This document shows, in pieces, positions 34,867 to 43,866 of a stretch of 64,000 nt of DNA. The position numbers and the translations under genes were made by a program. The stretch's first letter is position 1; each line of letters opens with the position of its first letter. The notes under the pieces are model-generated. The model worked only from the letters and a program-made list of their open reading frames with translations. It did not search any database and was not told the origin of the DNA. Source of the DNA: Bacillus sp. FJAT-22090 (lineage in GTDB: Bacteria; Bacillota; Bacilli; Bacillales_A; Planococcaceae); NCBI RefSeq assembly GCF_001278755.1, contig NZ_CP012601.1, positions 2,852,001 to 2,916,000 of the forward strand, read 5' to 3'.

Positions 34867-36441
34867 TTAATATCTTGTTTCTAAATCAATTCCAGTATAG
34901 TAGTGTTTAAGAATTGTATCATACGTGTAGCCTTTAACCGCCATGCCCATTGCTCCTGTTTGGGAAAGACCTACCCCATGGCCCCATCCACCGCCATATG
35001 CTTTGTAGCCGATGACTTCCTTAGTTTTTTTATCCTTAACCGAATCGATGAAGAACAATGTGCTTAGAAGTGATGCTTTATTTCCACTCGCATTGATATA
35101 TTTCAATGCGGTACGGATTCGATCTTTGTATTCATAAAAAGTCCCATTTTCAGTCACAAATTCGATTTCCAAGACACGTCCGGAATTTGAACGCTCAATA
35201 ACGTTAACTTCGAGAATCTTTCCTGAATCAACATTGAAGTATTCACTCACAACGTCTTGCATCTCCTCAGCAGTCCATTCGAAATTCCAACGGTGATATC
35301 TCGACCAGTCAGCCTCATAATCTCCATTTTTAGCAGCACGAAGAGATGTTGAGTTGGCACTATTCTTGAATACTTCTAAAGTTGGTACATGTTCAAGTGC
35401 TTTTCCTCGCTCAGCATCTGGAACTCCTCGAAGGTAAGGAGTTGGCTCGGAATTCCAAACATCTTCATTATTAGCAGAATAGCCTCCGCTAGTAGAGTTG
35501 AATACAGCCGTAATCAGTTTACCTTCATACGTTGCCACAACACCTTTTGTACCATCAACCGCGGCGTTTGAAACTGGATGTTCCGCCTCATAACCACCAT
35601 ATACTTGGTCAGAAGTAGTTGGAAGTAAATCATATCCATCCTTACTACGTTTGCCCATATTGGACGCTGCGTAAGTACGGGCTGCTACTGCTTGTGCCTT
35701 TTGCGCTTCCACTTCCCCATACGGATTTGGCGGAAGTTCACGTGGTACCACACCGTACAGATATTCCTCCATCGAAAGCTCATTGATACCTGCTAAAGAA
35801 CCTGTACTGTTAAATCCAACTTCTGCAATTCCTCGATAAAGCTTACCGTTGATTTTAACTAAACTGCCTTCTTCTCCAATTATTTGGATCTGATTATGGG
35901 AATTTTTAACTTCCTCTCCCTTTTTAACTGCCATTTGCGCTTCGCCCTCTACAATTGTGATCAAGCGCCAATAGGCATCTGCTGCTCCAAGACCTTTTGC
36001 AACAATTTCATTCTTGAATGCATTCCTTACAGAGAAGGAGGCGTCTGAAGGGAATTCACCAATCAACAATCGGTAGCCATTATTAAATTCTTCAAGATAC
36101 GTTGGATAGCCAAAAGATTCAGCACGAGATAACCAATCAGCTATATACGCATTGCTTGTAGAAAAAGCTACTTGCAATCGATAATTAGTTTTACTGATTG
36201 CAGATTCTCCTAATTCAACAGTTAGTTCTTCGTTGTTTCCCTCAAAGAGAACTTCACCCGTGATTTTATCAATTACATCAAACTCGCCATTTCCGCCAAC
36301 AGTTAATGATTCTACCGCCGGATTTACACCTATTCGGATTTTCGGAACAGCTTCTTCAGCCATTGCAGAATTGATTCCCGTAAATATTAAAGCACTTACT
36401 ATTGCCAATAAAGAAAAAATCTTAAACCCCTTTTTCAACAT
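34867..36441 (-). CDS. Secreted SpoIID/LytB-domain protein
   Basis: The 524-residue protein has a Sec signal peptide (ATG 36441; cleavage after AMA near residue 28), an N-terminal region that probably includes an SPOR-like repeat ('YRLLIGEFPSDASFSVRNAF'), and a SpoIID domain from about 195: 'MEEYLYGVVPRELPPNPYGEVEAQKAQAVAARTYA', recognised by YLYGVVPRELPP with the catalytic Glu, and 'GGWGHGVGLSQTGAMGMA'. SpoIID of B. subtilis is a lytic transglycosylase that acts on denuded glycan and leaves 1,6-anhydroMurNAc ends; LytB relatives stimulate amidases. Next to an anmK-containing salvage locus, a role in producing anhydro-muropeptides outside the cell is plausible. The chosen ATG follows GGGGATGGAG. 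Confidence 0.88.
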   Translation of the reverse strand: MLKKGFKIFSLLAIVSALIFTGINSAMAEEAVPKIRIGVNPAVESLTVGGNGEFDVIDKITGEVLFEGNNEELTVELGESAISKTNYRLQVAFSTSNAYIADWLSRAESFGYPTYLEEFNNGYRLLIGEFPSDASFSVRNAFKNEIVAKGLGAADAYWRLITIVEGEAQMAVKKGEEVKNSHNQIQIIGEEGSLVKINGKLYRGIAEVGFNSTGSLAGINELSMEEYLYGVVPRELPPNPYGEVEAQKAQAVAARTYAASNMGKRSKDGYDLLPTTSDQVYGGYEAEHPVSNAAVDGTKGVVATYEGKLITAVFNSTSGGYSANNEDVWNSEPTPYLRGVPDAERGKALEHVPTLEVFKNSANSTSLRAAKNGDYEADWSRYHRWNFEWTAEEMQDVVSEYFNVDSGKILEVNVIERSNSGRVLEIEFVTENGTFYEYKDRIRTALKYINASGNKASLLSTLFFIDSVKDKKTKEVIGYKAYGGGWGHGVGLSQTGAMGMAVKGYTYDTILKHYYTGIDLETRY

Positions 36442-36721
36442 TTCTCCATCCCCTCTTATTAAAATAAAAAGCATTATCTAACTTCTCTGAATATATGAAA
36501 TTTCCTTTTAAAATTTCGAGAATTTTTCGATATTTTATTTTAATTCGTTCTATAGTTTCATAACAACAAGAATAATACATTATTTTTTACCTATAAATTT
36601 GACAAAGTTAACAGAATTTTAGTAATGCTATTTTACAAGTAAAAAACTACAAAAGGGATATACAGAATGGTAAAAAAGCGATTAGCATGTCTGGTTAATA
36701 TTTTTCAAAAATTTACTTTCT

Positions 36722-37366
36722 TTACTGACGTCGTTGAAAATCTTCTTCAATATCTTTTTTCCAAGTTCGATCTATCTTTTTTCCTTTACGGAATGAAGTA
36801 ACAGCTTCATTGAGTGTTTGGAAATTTAACTGAGTCCCCTCCATATCCGCGTGATATTCTACAGCGAAATCTTCATTAATTCCGAACTTTGCAGCAGTAG
36901 AAATAGCATCAATATTTGCACCAAGAAAAATAAATTCCCATCTATGTTTTTCTTTTTGATGTGCAATCATTGATTTTATTTTGTCATAGGTATATTCGCA
37001 ACTTGCATTTTCCATACCATCAGTCGTGATTACAAACAACACTTTATCAGCGCGTTCCCCTTCCATTGTTCTTTTTTGTGCGTTCCCTATTTTTTGAATT
37101 GCAGATCCAATTGCATCAAGCAAGGCTGTCGTTCCACCAACCTCATATTCCTTTTCCGTTATTGGGGAAATTCCTCTTACATTAATACGGTCATGGAGTA
37201 ATTCATATTCGTGGTTAAACAATACAGTTGTCACTGTTGCATCGCCTTCTTCTTTTTTTTGCTTGGCAAGCATCGCATTATATCCACCAATTGTATCTGC
37301 CTCTAGTCCTGCCATTGATCCACTTTTATCAAGAATAAAAACTAACTCTGTTAAATTGTTTTTCAT
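36722..37366 (-). CDS. von Willebrand factor type A domain protein
   Basis: The 214-residue protein is a stand-alone vWA domain with a MIDAS metal site: DKSGSM at residues 13-18, the conserved Thr in 'GGTTALLDAIGSAI' and Asp in 'VITTDGMEN'. No signal peptide or membrane segment is present. The start ATG 37366 follows TTAGGAGGAAG. It resembles bacterial TerY-like or phage-associated vWA proteins. It lies 83 bases downstream of the macro-domain gene on the same strand; together they may form a small NAD or ADP-ribose related module. Function unknown. Confidence 0.85.
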   Translation of the reverse strand: MKNNLTELVFILDKSGSMAGLEADTIGGYNAMLAKQKKEEGDATVTTVLFNHEYELLHDRINVRGISPITEKEYEVGGTTALLDAIGSAIQKIGNAQKRTMEGERADKVLFVITTDGMENASCEYTYDKIKSMIAHQKEKHRWEFIFLGANIDAISTAAKFGINEDFAVEYHADMEGTQLNFQTLNEAVTSFRKGKKIDRTWKKDIEEDFQRRQ

Positions 37367-37449
37367 CTTCGTCTTCCTCCTAAGTTTGTTATTTACAAAC
37401 TCAGCATAACAACTCCGAATTCCAAATAGGTCGCTTCCAAAGCGACAAA

Positions 37450-38439
37450 TTAAGCACCTAACAGAACTTGATCAAAAGCAAACAATGCCTCATTAATTTC
37501 GTGAATATTATAATTCTCTTCTTCCATAAAATATTCAATTATAAGATCAAACTTACTACTACGTGACAAAGTGTAGCCAGCTTTAGATAACAAATCCTTT
37601 GTTTCCTCTATATCTAATTCTAATGCTATAGCGAAAGCAATCACTGTTTTTTTGAGCGGAGTATAATCAACAGAATTGCGGATTTTAGAAAAAAGACGAC
37701 GGTCAATATTTGCTTTTTTATACGTCTCCACATCTGTCATCTTTTTTTCATCAATTAAACGTAAAAGTCTTTCTGAGAATGTTTCTTCCATATATTTAAA
37801 TACATCTTCCAAGCTCCTCTTTTTTATTGAAGCTTCTTCTAATATAGCTTGGGACTCCAGTTCAAATAGCTCTTCTTGTCGATTGCGAGAAAATTGTAGA
37901 CTTAGTTCCTCTACATAATATTCATCAATGTATTCATGAATGGAAGTAAATAATTTTCCACTTAATCTGAATGCACTCTTATCAAAAACAACCATATACA
38001 CATGCATTTCATGTTCCATCAAATAGGCACTAATGGTTGAAATGGCAACCTGTAAAGCCTGTTCTTTCGGATAGCCATATATGCCAGAAGAAATAAGGGG
38101 AAAAGCGATAGATTTACAATTGTATTGTTTAGCCAAAGACAATGCATTTCCATAGCATGCTTTAAGTAGCGCTTCCTCGTTTTGTGAGCCTCCTCTCCAA
38201 ATTGGACCGACTGTATGAATAATATGCTTTGCTTGTAACTGAAAGCCATCCGTAATGACTGCCTCCCCCACAGGACACTCTCCAATTTCATTACACGCTT
38301 TTTGCAATTGCTCTGAACCTGCTGCTTGAAAAATAGCTCCACATACTCCTCCACCCATTTGAAGGGAAACGTTAGCTGCATTAACAATAATATCTACCGG
38401 CATTTTAGTAATATCATTTCGCACGATTTCTAATGGCAA
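37450..38439 (-). CDS. Macro domain protein with C-terminal helical domain
   Basis: Residues 1-165 form an ADP-ribose-binding macro domain ('LEIVRNDITKMPVDIIVNAAN', recognised by VDIIVNAANVSL, then 'GGGVCGAIFQAAG' and 'IAFPLISSGIYGYP'). The remaining 160 residues are helical; the part 'KKANIDRRLFSKIRNSVDYTP' and 'AIALELDIEETKDLLSKAGYTLSRSSKFDLI' is a recurrent domain that resembles a XRE-like helix-turn-helix and occurs in varied bacterial conflict-type proteins. TTG 38439 has GAGAAGGAG ten bases upstream and starts right at the macro fold; the TTG at 38460 does not. Macro domains remove or bind ADP-ribose on proteins or nucleic acids. 329 residues. Confidence 0.82.
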   Translation of the reverse strand: MPLEIVRNDITKMPVDIIVNAANVSLQMGGGVCGAIFQAAGSEQLQKACNEIGECPVGEAVITDGFQLQAKHIIHTVGPIWRGGSQNEEALLKACYGNALSLAKQYNCKSIAFPLISSGIYGYPKEQALQVAISTISAYLMEHEMHVYMVVFDKSAFRLSGKLFTSIHEYIDEYYVEELSLQFSRNRQEELFELESQAILEEASIKKRSLEDVFKYMEETFSERLLRLIDEKKMTDVETYKKANIDRRLFSKIRNSVDYTPLKKTVIAFAIALELDIEETKDLLSKAGYTLSRSSKFDLIIEYFMEEENYNIHEINEALFAFDQVLLGA

Positions 38440-38592
38440 AATTTTCACGCTCCTTCTCAAAGTTGCTCTTTCTTAAATGATAGCCAATATAGAGCATGTT
38501 GGAAAGAATCTCTCTTCTCTTTTACACAAGCATTTACATATAGCAACTTTGTATAAAATAATGTATTATCAACGTAAAAAGGAGGTATCGTT

Positions 38593-39585
38593 TTGGTCTC
38601 ATCTAAAGACGTGGCAAAGCACGCAGGAGTATCCCAAACGACAGTTTCGCGTGTATTAAATATGCCTCAAACTGTTAAAAAACCAACTCTTGATAAAGTA
38701 ATGAAAGCAATCGACGAGTTAAACTACATACCAAATGGACATGCGCGTTCTCTTGTTCAAAATAAAACCAATACAATTGCCCTTTTATCAGGTCCACTAC
38801 ATAATCCTTTTTTCGTAGATACAACAACAGCAATCGTAAATTATGCCAATGAAAAGGGTTTTCGGGTGAATGTACAGTTCGTTAATGACAAAAACCTTTC
38901 CGAAGCATATGCAACTGCAATTGCGCATAAAGTAGACGGCGTTATTTTATCCTGTATATTAATTGACGATCCAATATTTGAAAAACTGAAGCGGATGGAC
39001 ATTCCATTTATCACCTATAACCGAAAACACAAAAATAATGAATACTTTGTTGAAATTGATAATTTTCATGCTGGTTATTTATCTGCAAAGCATATGATTG
39101 AACAAGGCCACGAAGAAATTGCTTGGGTTGGTGGAACTTTGAACGTTAGCACATTCAATAACCGTTATCTTGGATTTCTTCAAGCGATGGAAGATTGTAA
39201 AGTACCACTCCAAGAGCAATATATTATTAACACGGACACGTCTAAACAAGATATTACACGTGCTTTCCATGAGTTACTCCAACTAAAAAAACGCCCTTCT
39301 GCTATTTGTGCCGGAGCTGATTCGATTGCTCTAAACTTAATCGATGACGCTATACAGGAAAAATTACAGGTACCAGAGGATATTAGTATTATTGGAATCG
39401 ATAACGTAGATTTAAGTCGCCATGGGTCCATTCAGCTTACTACGGTTGGTAGCGTCTCTGAGCAAAATCTAGGATATATAGCTATTCAGAAATTGATAGA
39501 AATGATTGAAAATAAAAAAAATGGTTGCATACAAATTACTGAATCTGTTAAAGTGTTTGGTAGAAACACAACACGGAAAATATAA
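38593..39585 (+). CDS. LacI-family transcriptional regulator
   Basis: The 330-residue protein has a LacI helix-turn-helix at the N-terminus (SSKDVAKHAGVSQTTVSRVLN) with the hinge 'YIPNGHARSLVQNKTNTIAL', followed by a periplasmic-binding-type effector domain ('IALLSGPLHNPFFVDTTTAI', 'AICAGADSIALNLIDDAI', 'SIIGIDNVDLSRHGSIQLTTV'). The TTG start at 38593 follows AAAGGAGG. It is followed by its own terminator, a long inverted repeat, and a transporter-dehydrogenase operon that it probably controls. The effector is unknown. Confidence 0.9.
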   Translation: MVSSKDVAKHAGVSQTTVSRVLNMPQTVKKPTLDKVMKAIDELNYIPNGHARSLVQNKTNTIALLSGPLHNPFFVDTTTAIVNYANEKGFRVNVQFVNDKNLSEAYATAIAHKVDGVILSCILIDDPIFEKLKRMDIPFITYNRKHKNNEYFVEIDNFHAGYLSAKHMIEQGHEEIAWVGGTLNVSTFNNRYLGFLQAMEDCKVPLQEQYIINTDTSKQDITRAFHELLQLKKRPSAICAGADSIALNLIDDAIQEKLQVPEDISIIGIDNVDLSRHGSIQLTTVGSVSEQNLGYIAIQKLIEMIENKKNGCIQITESVKVFGRNTTRKI

Positions 39586-39618
39586 AACAGCCTTTTGAAG
39601 GGTTTGTTTTATTTTTTC
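39582..39618 (+). terminator. Terminator of the LacI-type regulator gene
   Basis: ATAAAACA (39582-39589) pairs with TGTTTTAT (39605-39612), enclosing CCTT/AAGG, and is followed by TTTTTTC. It overlaps the stop codon of the regulator. Confidence 0.7.
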
Positions 39619-39624
39619 TCAAAA

Positions 39625-39683
39625 ATGAATACGTAACCATTTTTAGTCTATATATTTTTCTCTAAAAATGGTTACGTATTCAT
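39625..39683. promoter_or_regulatory. Perfect 22-bp inverted repeat, candidate regulator site
   Basis: Arms at 39625-39646 and 39662-39683 are exact reverse complements, separated by 15 bases. Each arm contains a small palindromic core (AATACGTAACC). The position, between the LacI gene terminator and the transporter start, fits a pair of inverted operators; it can also fold as a long hairpin. Confidence 0.55.
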
Positions 39684-39750
39684 GTAAGATTATTTTTTAT
39701 TTATATCGTTTTGAAAGGGGTTTCATTATGTTAGGGGGAGGAATTTTTTT

Positions 39751-41136
39751 ATGAAATGGAAAGACAGAAAGTTTGGGGAAGAATCTCCATACATACCAGC
39801 AGGACCTTTTAAAATACGTTTACCTTTTATTCATTATCGTTTTGAATGGCCTGACTATGTTCAAGGGTTACTTATGTGTGCAGTTGATTTATCTGCCATT
39901 CCACTATTAATTGAATTATTAGGAATGCCATTTGAAGTAGCTTTAGCAATTATAGTACTAAATGGTCTTTTCTATTTACTGCATCATTTACTTGGAGACC
40001 CGGCTGTTCCAGGATGGATTACACCGGCAATTCCATTAATCATGTTATATTGCCAACAGTTCCCTGAAGGACCTGAACGAGTACATTCGCTGATAGCTTT
40101 CCAGATGACGCTCGGAATTCTTTCTCTTTTCTTAGGAGCAACCGGTTTGGCTTCAAGAGTCGTACAATTAATTCCAGCAGCGATGAAATCTGGTGTTATT
40201 CTTGGCGCAGGATTTGCAGCTATCATCTCTGTTTTTCAAATCGGTGGGAAATTCGATGATTTTCCATGGACAATTACAATTGCAATAGGTATCGGATTCT
40301 ATCTTTTATTTTCAAAACACTTTGCAACATTCCAGAATCGCAATCCATTTTGGGGAACGATTGCTAAACTAGGTATTTTCCCAGTAATTATTATAGCAGT
40401 TGTTATCGCTCCTTTATTCGGAGAAGCAGCTTGGCCAACAATTCAATGGGGCATCTCATCTCCAGACTTCATCACATTATGGAATGAATATACTGTTTTT
40501 GGGTTAGGCTTCCCACCACTTATGATGTTTATCACTGGTTTACCTACTGTACTTGCAGCTTACATTGTATTATTCGGTGATGTTTTACAAACAAAAGCTT
40601 TAGTTGAAGATGGTGCAGCAGTACGTCCAGATGAAAAAGTTGAATATAGCCCAAGTCGTGCACATTTAATATTCGGTATGCGTAACAGTGTAATGAGTAT
40701 TTTAGGTCCGGACGTTACAATGAGCGGTCCATTATGGTCTGCGATGCAAGTAGTTATGATTGAACGATTTAAAAAAGGCCGTAAAGCTATGGATTCCATC
40801 TTCGGTGGTGTCGGTTCCTTCCGTTGGGGTACAAATACAGGTTTATTCTTATTACCAATAGTTAGTTTAGTAGAACCGATCTTAGGAGTTGCTTTAGCTT
40901 TAACGATGTTAATTCAAGGGTATGTAAGTGTGAAAGTTGGTATTCTTGAATCACGGAGCCAACGTGATTTAGGGATTGCTGGTATTATCGGTGCAGTTCT
41001 TTGTATTAAAGGAGCTGCATGGGGATTCGCAGTAGGGTTGATACTTTGCTTTTTAATCTATGGTAAAGACTTCTTCAAAGGTGAAGTAGACGATACATTT
41101 ATAAAAGATAAAATAACCGAAGAAGACATGAGTTAA
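39751..41136 (+). CDS. Multi-pass transporter, distant NCS2/SulP-like fold
   Basis: The 461-residue protein has eleven to fourteen hydrophobic segments and no signal peptide. Patterns such as 'YVQGLLMCAVDLSAIPLLIE', 'PAVPGWITPAIPLIML', 'AAMKSGVILGAGFAAIISVF' and 'GPDVTMSGPLWSAMQVV' suggest a secondary carrier with the xanthine/uracil or sulphate permease fold, but I cannot place it in a characterised family. ATG 39751 follows AGGGGGAGG. It is the first gene of an operon with an aldehyde dehydrogenase and an iron alcohol dehydrogenase, so it probably imports an alcohol, hydroxy acid or aldehyde precursor that these enzymes oxidise. Confidence 0.75.
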   Translation: MKWKDRKFGEESPYIPAGPFKIRLPFIHYRFEWPDYVQGLLMCAVDLSAIPLLIELLGMPFEVALAIIVLNGLFYLLHHLLGDPAVPGWITPAIPLIMLYCQQFPEGPERVHSLIAFQMTLGILSLFLGATGLASRVVQLIPAAMKSGVILGAGFAAIISVFQIGGKFDDFPWTITIAIGIGFYLLFSKHFATFQNRNPFWGTIAKLGIFPVIIIAVVIAPLFGEAAWPTIQWGISSPDFITLWNEYTVFGLGFPPLMMFITGLPTVLAAYIVLFGDVLQTKALVEDGAAVRPDEKVEYSPSRAHLIFGMRNSVMSILGPDVTMSGPLWSAMQVVMIERFKKGRKAMDSIFGGVGSFRWGTNTGLFLLPIVSLVEPILGVALALTMLIQGYVSVKVGILESRSQRDLGIAGIIGAVLCIKGAAWGFAVGLILCFLIYGKDFFKGEVDDTFIKDKITEEDMS

Positions 41137-41157
41137 ATACGAGAGGATGATTATTTG

Positions 41158-42579
41158 ATGGAAAAGCAATTTTACGTAAATGGTGAATGGAAGTCTTCAG
41201 AAAAACTAGCTGACCTCCACTCCCCACATACTAAAGAAGTGATTGCACAAATACCACAAGCAACTCGTGAAGAAGTAGAACAAGCAATCGACTTTGCATA
41301 CGATGCCAGAAAACAAATGGCTGAACTTACTGCTTACCAACGTGCTGCAATTTTAGAGCATATTACACAATTGTTTATTGATAACCGCAAAAAAGCAGCT
41401 GAGATTATTTCTTTTGAAGCGGCGAAGCCGATGAAATATGCATTAGCAGAGATTGACCGCACAATTGAAACTTATAAATTTGCAGCTGAAGAAGCAAAAC
41501 GATTAACTGGTGAATTGATTCCGATGGACGCTGCAAAAAATGGTGCAAATCGTTTTGGCTACACAATTGAACAGCCAATTGGAGTGATCGGTGCCATTAC
41601 ACCTTTCAATTTCCCACAAAACTTAGTAGCACATAAAGTAGGACCTGCAATTGCTGCTGGCAATACAATTGTCCTAAAGCCAGCATCACAAACTCCCCTT
41701 TCTGCTCTATTTTTAGCTGAATTGATTGATCAAACCGCTTTACCTAAAGGTGCATTCAACGTTGTAACAGGTGGCGGTAAAACAATTGGAGACGCACTAG
41801 TGGAAAGTGACAAAGTGAAAATGATTACATTTACAGGTAGCCCTGCAGTCGGAAAAGGTATCCGTGATAAAGCAGGATTGAAAAAAGTAGCACTCGAACT
41901 AGGTTCCAACGCAGGATTGATTATAGACAAGAACGTGGATTTATCGCAGATCGTACCAAAATGTGTCATGGGCGCATTTTCAAACCAAGGGCAAGTATGT
42001 ATTTCCTTGCAACGCACGTATGTAATGGATGAATTATTCGAAGAATTTATCCAACAATTTTCGTCATCTACAAAAGAACTTGTGATTGGAAATCCGCTAG
42101 AAGAAACAACAGACATAGCAGCCATGATCAATCCAGGTGAGCAGGAAAGAGCATTGAGCTGGGTACAGGAAGCAGTAGAGCATGGCGCGGAAATAATTGC
42201 GGGAGGCACTACTGAAAATGGTGTTTTCATGCCAACCATTTTAACAAATGTATCCCCCACTTCAAAAGTTTCCTGTCAGGAAGTCTTTGCACCAATCGTT
42301 GTTGTAAACCGAATTACTTCTATTGAAGAAGGTATTCACGCTATCAACGATTCAAACTATGGTTTACAAGCTGGTATTTTTACGAACGATATCCAAACAG
42401 CCTTTAAAGCTTCTAAAGAATTAGAAGTTGGAGGTGTAATGATTAACGATATCCCAACGTACCGTATCGACCAAATGCCTTATGGCGGAGTAAAAGAAAG
42501 CGGTACAGGTAAAGAGGGCCTAAAGTATGCAATACATGAAATGACTGAAACCAAACTAGTAGTTTGGAATCAACAATAG
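41158..42579 (+). CDS. NAD(P)-dependent aldehyde dehydrogenase
   Basis: The 473-residue enzyme shows the ALDH signatures ITPFNFPQNLVAHKVGPAIA, 'VLKPASQTPLSALFLAEL', 'FTGSPAVGKGI', the general base Glu in LELGSNAGLI, and the catalytic Cys in NQGQVCISLQRTYV, plus 'PYGGVKESGTGKEG'. This branch includes lactaldehyde, sulpholactaldehyde, glyceraldehyde and phosphonoacetaldehyde dehydrogenases. ATG 41158 follows GAGAGGATG. It lies 21 bases after the transporter gene and 12 bases before the alcohol dehydrogenase gene. It would oxidise the aldehyde formed by its neighbour to an acid in the cytoplasm. The substrate is not determined. Confidence 0.9.
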   Translation: MEKQFYVNGEWKSSEKLADLHSPHTKEVIAQIPQATREEVEQAIDFAYDARKQMAELTAYQRAAILEHITQLFIDNRKKAAEIISFEAAKPMKYALAEIDRTIETYKFAAEEAKRLTGELIPMDAAKNGANRFGYTIEQPIGVIGAITPFNFPQNLVAHKVGPAIAAGNTIVLKPASQTPLSALFLAELIDQTALPKGAFNVVTGGGKTIGDALVESDKVKMITFTGSPAVGKGIRDKAGLKKVALELGSNAGLIIDKNVDLSQIVPKCVMGAFSNQGQVCISLQRTYVMDELFEEFIQQFSSSTKELVIGNPLEETTDIAAMINPGEQERALSWVQEAVEHGAEIIAGGTTENGVFMPTILTNVSPTSKVSCQEVFAPIVVVNRITSIEEGIHAINDSNYGLQAGIFTNDIQTAFKASKELEVGGVMINDIPTYRIDQMPYGGVKESGTGKEGLKYAIHEMTETKLVVWNQQ

Positions 42580-42591
42580 GGAGTGTTAAAT

Positions 42592-43767
42592 ATGTCTGAA
42601 AAAATTACATTACCTCCAGTTAGTTATACTGGATGGGGTTCACTTTCTCATCTATTAGAAGAAGTAAATCGCTTTAATTCAAAAAAAATTCTCGTTATTA
42701 CGGACCCTTTTTTAAAGGAGATTGGCTTAACTGATCAAGTAGTTGCTCCACTTGAAGAAGCAGGTTACGTGATGGAAATATACACAGAGGTTGTACCAGA
42801 GCCACCTTTAGCTATTGGTGAAAAACTAGTCGCTTACACTCGTGACAATGAATTTGATATGGTTATCGGAATTGGCGGCGGAAGCGCACTAGACTTAACA
42901 AAGCTTGCAGGTGTGTTAGCAGCACATGACGGGAACGTTGCAGATTATTTAAATTTGACTGGCACAAAAAAAGTGACAAAAAAAGGGCTCCCTTCTATCT
43001 TAATCCCTACTACATCGGGGACTGGTTCAGAAGTGACAAATATTTCTGTTCTATCTTTGGAAACTACAAAAGACGTAGTAACACACGACTATTTGTTAGC
43101 AGACGTGGCAATTGTCGATCCTGCTTTAACTATTTCTTTACCACCAAAAGTTACTGCTGCAACTGGAGTAGATGCATTAACACATGCAGTAGAAGCGTAT
43201 ATTTCTAAAAACGCTAGTCCTATCTCGGATGCATTGGCGCTACAAGCAATTCGTTTAATCAGCAACTCAATTAGAACTGCTGTATCAAACGGCGAGGACA
43301 AGCAAGCTCGAACTGATATGAGCTATGGAAGTTACTTAGCAGGTCTCGCTTTCTTCAACGCAGGTGTTGCGGGTGTTCATGCATTAGCCTATCCAATCGG
43401 CGGACAATTCCATGTTGCACATGGGGACTCAAATGCCGTTTTACTTCCATATGTAATGGGCTATATTCGCCAAAGCTGTGAAAAACGAATGAAAGATATA
43501 TTCGAAGCGATGGGCTTTAGCTCTACAAATCTATCTCAAGAAGAAGCATCTTATAAATGTGTAGCGGAGTTGAAACGTCTTGTAGAAGATGTGAACATTC
43601 CATCTACTTTAAAAGGCTTTAACATTACAGAAGATGCAATAGATAGCTTAACTAACGATGCCGTCGAGCAAAAACGCATCCTTGCTCGTAGCCCAATGCC
43701 CTTATTAAAAGAAGACATTTATACGATATATAAAGCAGCTTTCGATGGGGTAGTTGTAGAGAAATAA
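42592..43767 (+). CDS. Iron-containing alcohol dehydrogenase
   Basis: The 391-residue enzyme belongs to the group III (Fe-ADH) family: NAD-binding GIGGGSALDLTKLAG, 'TTSGTGSEVTNISVLS', and metal-ligand regions 'ATGVDALTHAVEAYISKNASP' (core GVDALTHAVEAY) and 'GVHALAYPIGGQFHVAHGDSN', which supply the Asp and His ligands. It would interconvert an alcohol or hydroxy acid with an aldehyde. ATG 42592 has GGGAGTG upstream; the in-frame TTG at 42583 does not. Last gene of the operon, followed by a strong terminator. Confidence 0.92.
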   Translation: MSEKITLPPVSYTGWGSLSHLLEEVNRFNSKKILVITDPFLKEIGLTDQVVAPLEEAGYVMEIYTEVVPEPPLAIGEKLVAYTRDNEFDMVIGIGGGSALDLTKLAGVLAAHDGNVADYLNLTGTKKVTKKGLPSILIPTTSGTGSEVTNISVLSLETTKDVVTHDYLLADVAIVDPALTISLPPKVTAATGVDALTHAVEAYISKNASPISDALALQAIRLISNSIRTAVSNGEDKQARTDMSYGSYLAGLAFFNAGVAGVHALAYPIGGQFHVAHGDSNAVLLPYVMGYIRQSCEKRMKDIFEAMGFSSTNLSQEEASYKCVAELKRLVEDVNIPSTLKGFNITEDAIDSLTNDAVEQKRILARSPMPLLKEDIYTIYKAAFDGVVVEK

Positions 43768-43769
43768 TA

Positions 43770-43808
43770 AAAAAACTGGAGCGCTAATTGCTGCTCCAGT
43801 TTTTTTAT
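43770..43808. terminator. Bidirectional terminator between the Fe-ADH and GNAT genes
   Basis: AACTGGAGC and GCTCCAGTT arms with a short loop, preceded by AAAAAAA and followed by TTTTTTTATT, so both strands have a good U-tract. It serves the converging genes at 42592 and 43867. Confidence 0.9.
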
Positions 43809-43866
43809 TATGTTCGGTACTGTTATTGCTGTTGTATAGATGGAATAGTATCCGTTGGAGGAGCTA

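Noticed and set aside
41730..42260. 176-codon minus-strand frame
   Set aside because: Antisense shadow of the aldehyde dehydrogenase, whose catalytic motifs are intact on the plus strand.
43809..43866. Short minus-strand frame after the GNAT stop (VAPPTDTIPSIQQQ)
   Set aside because: Tiny, no start codon or binding site, and in a different frame from the GNAT gene; no evidence for a frameshift.
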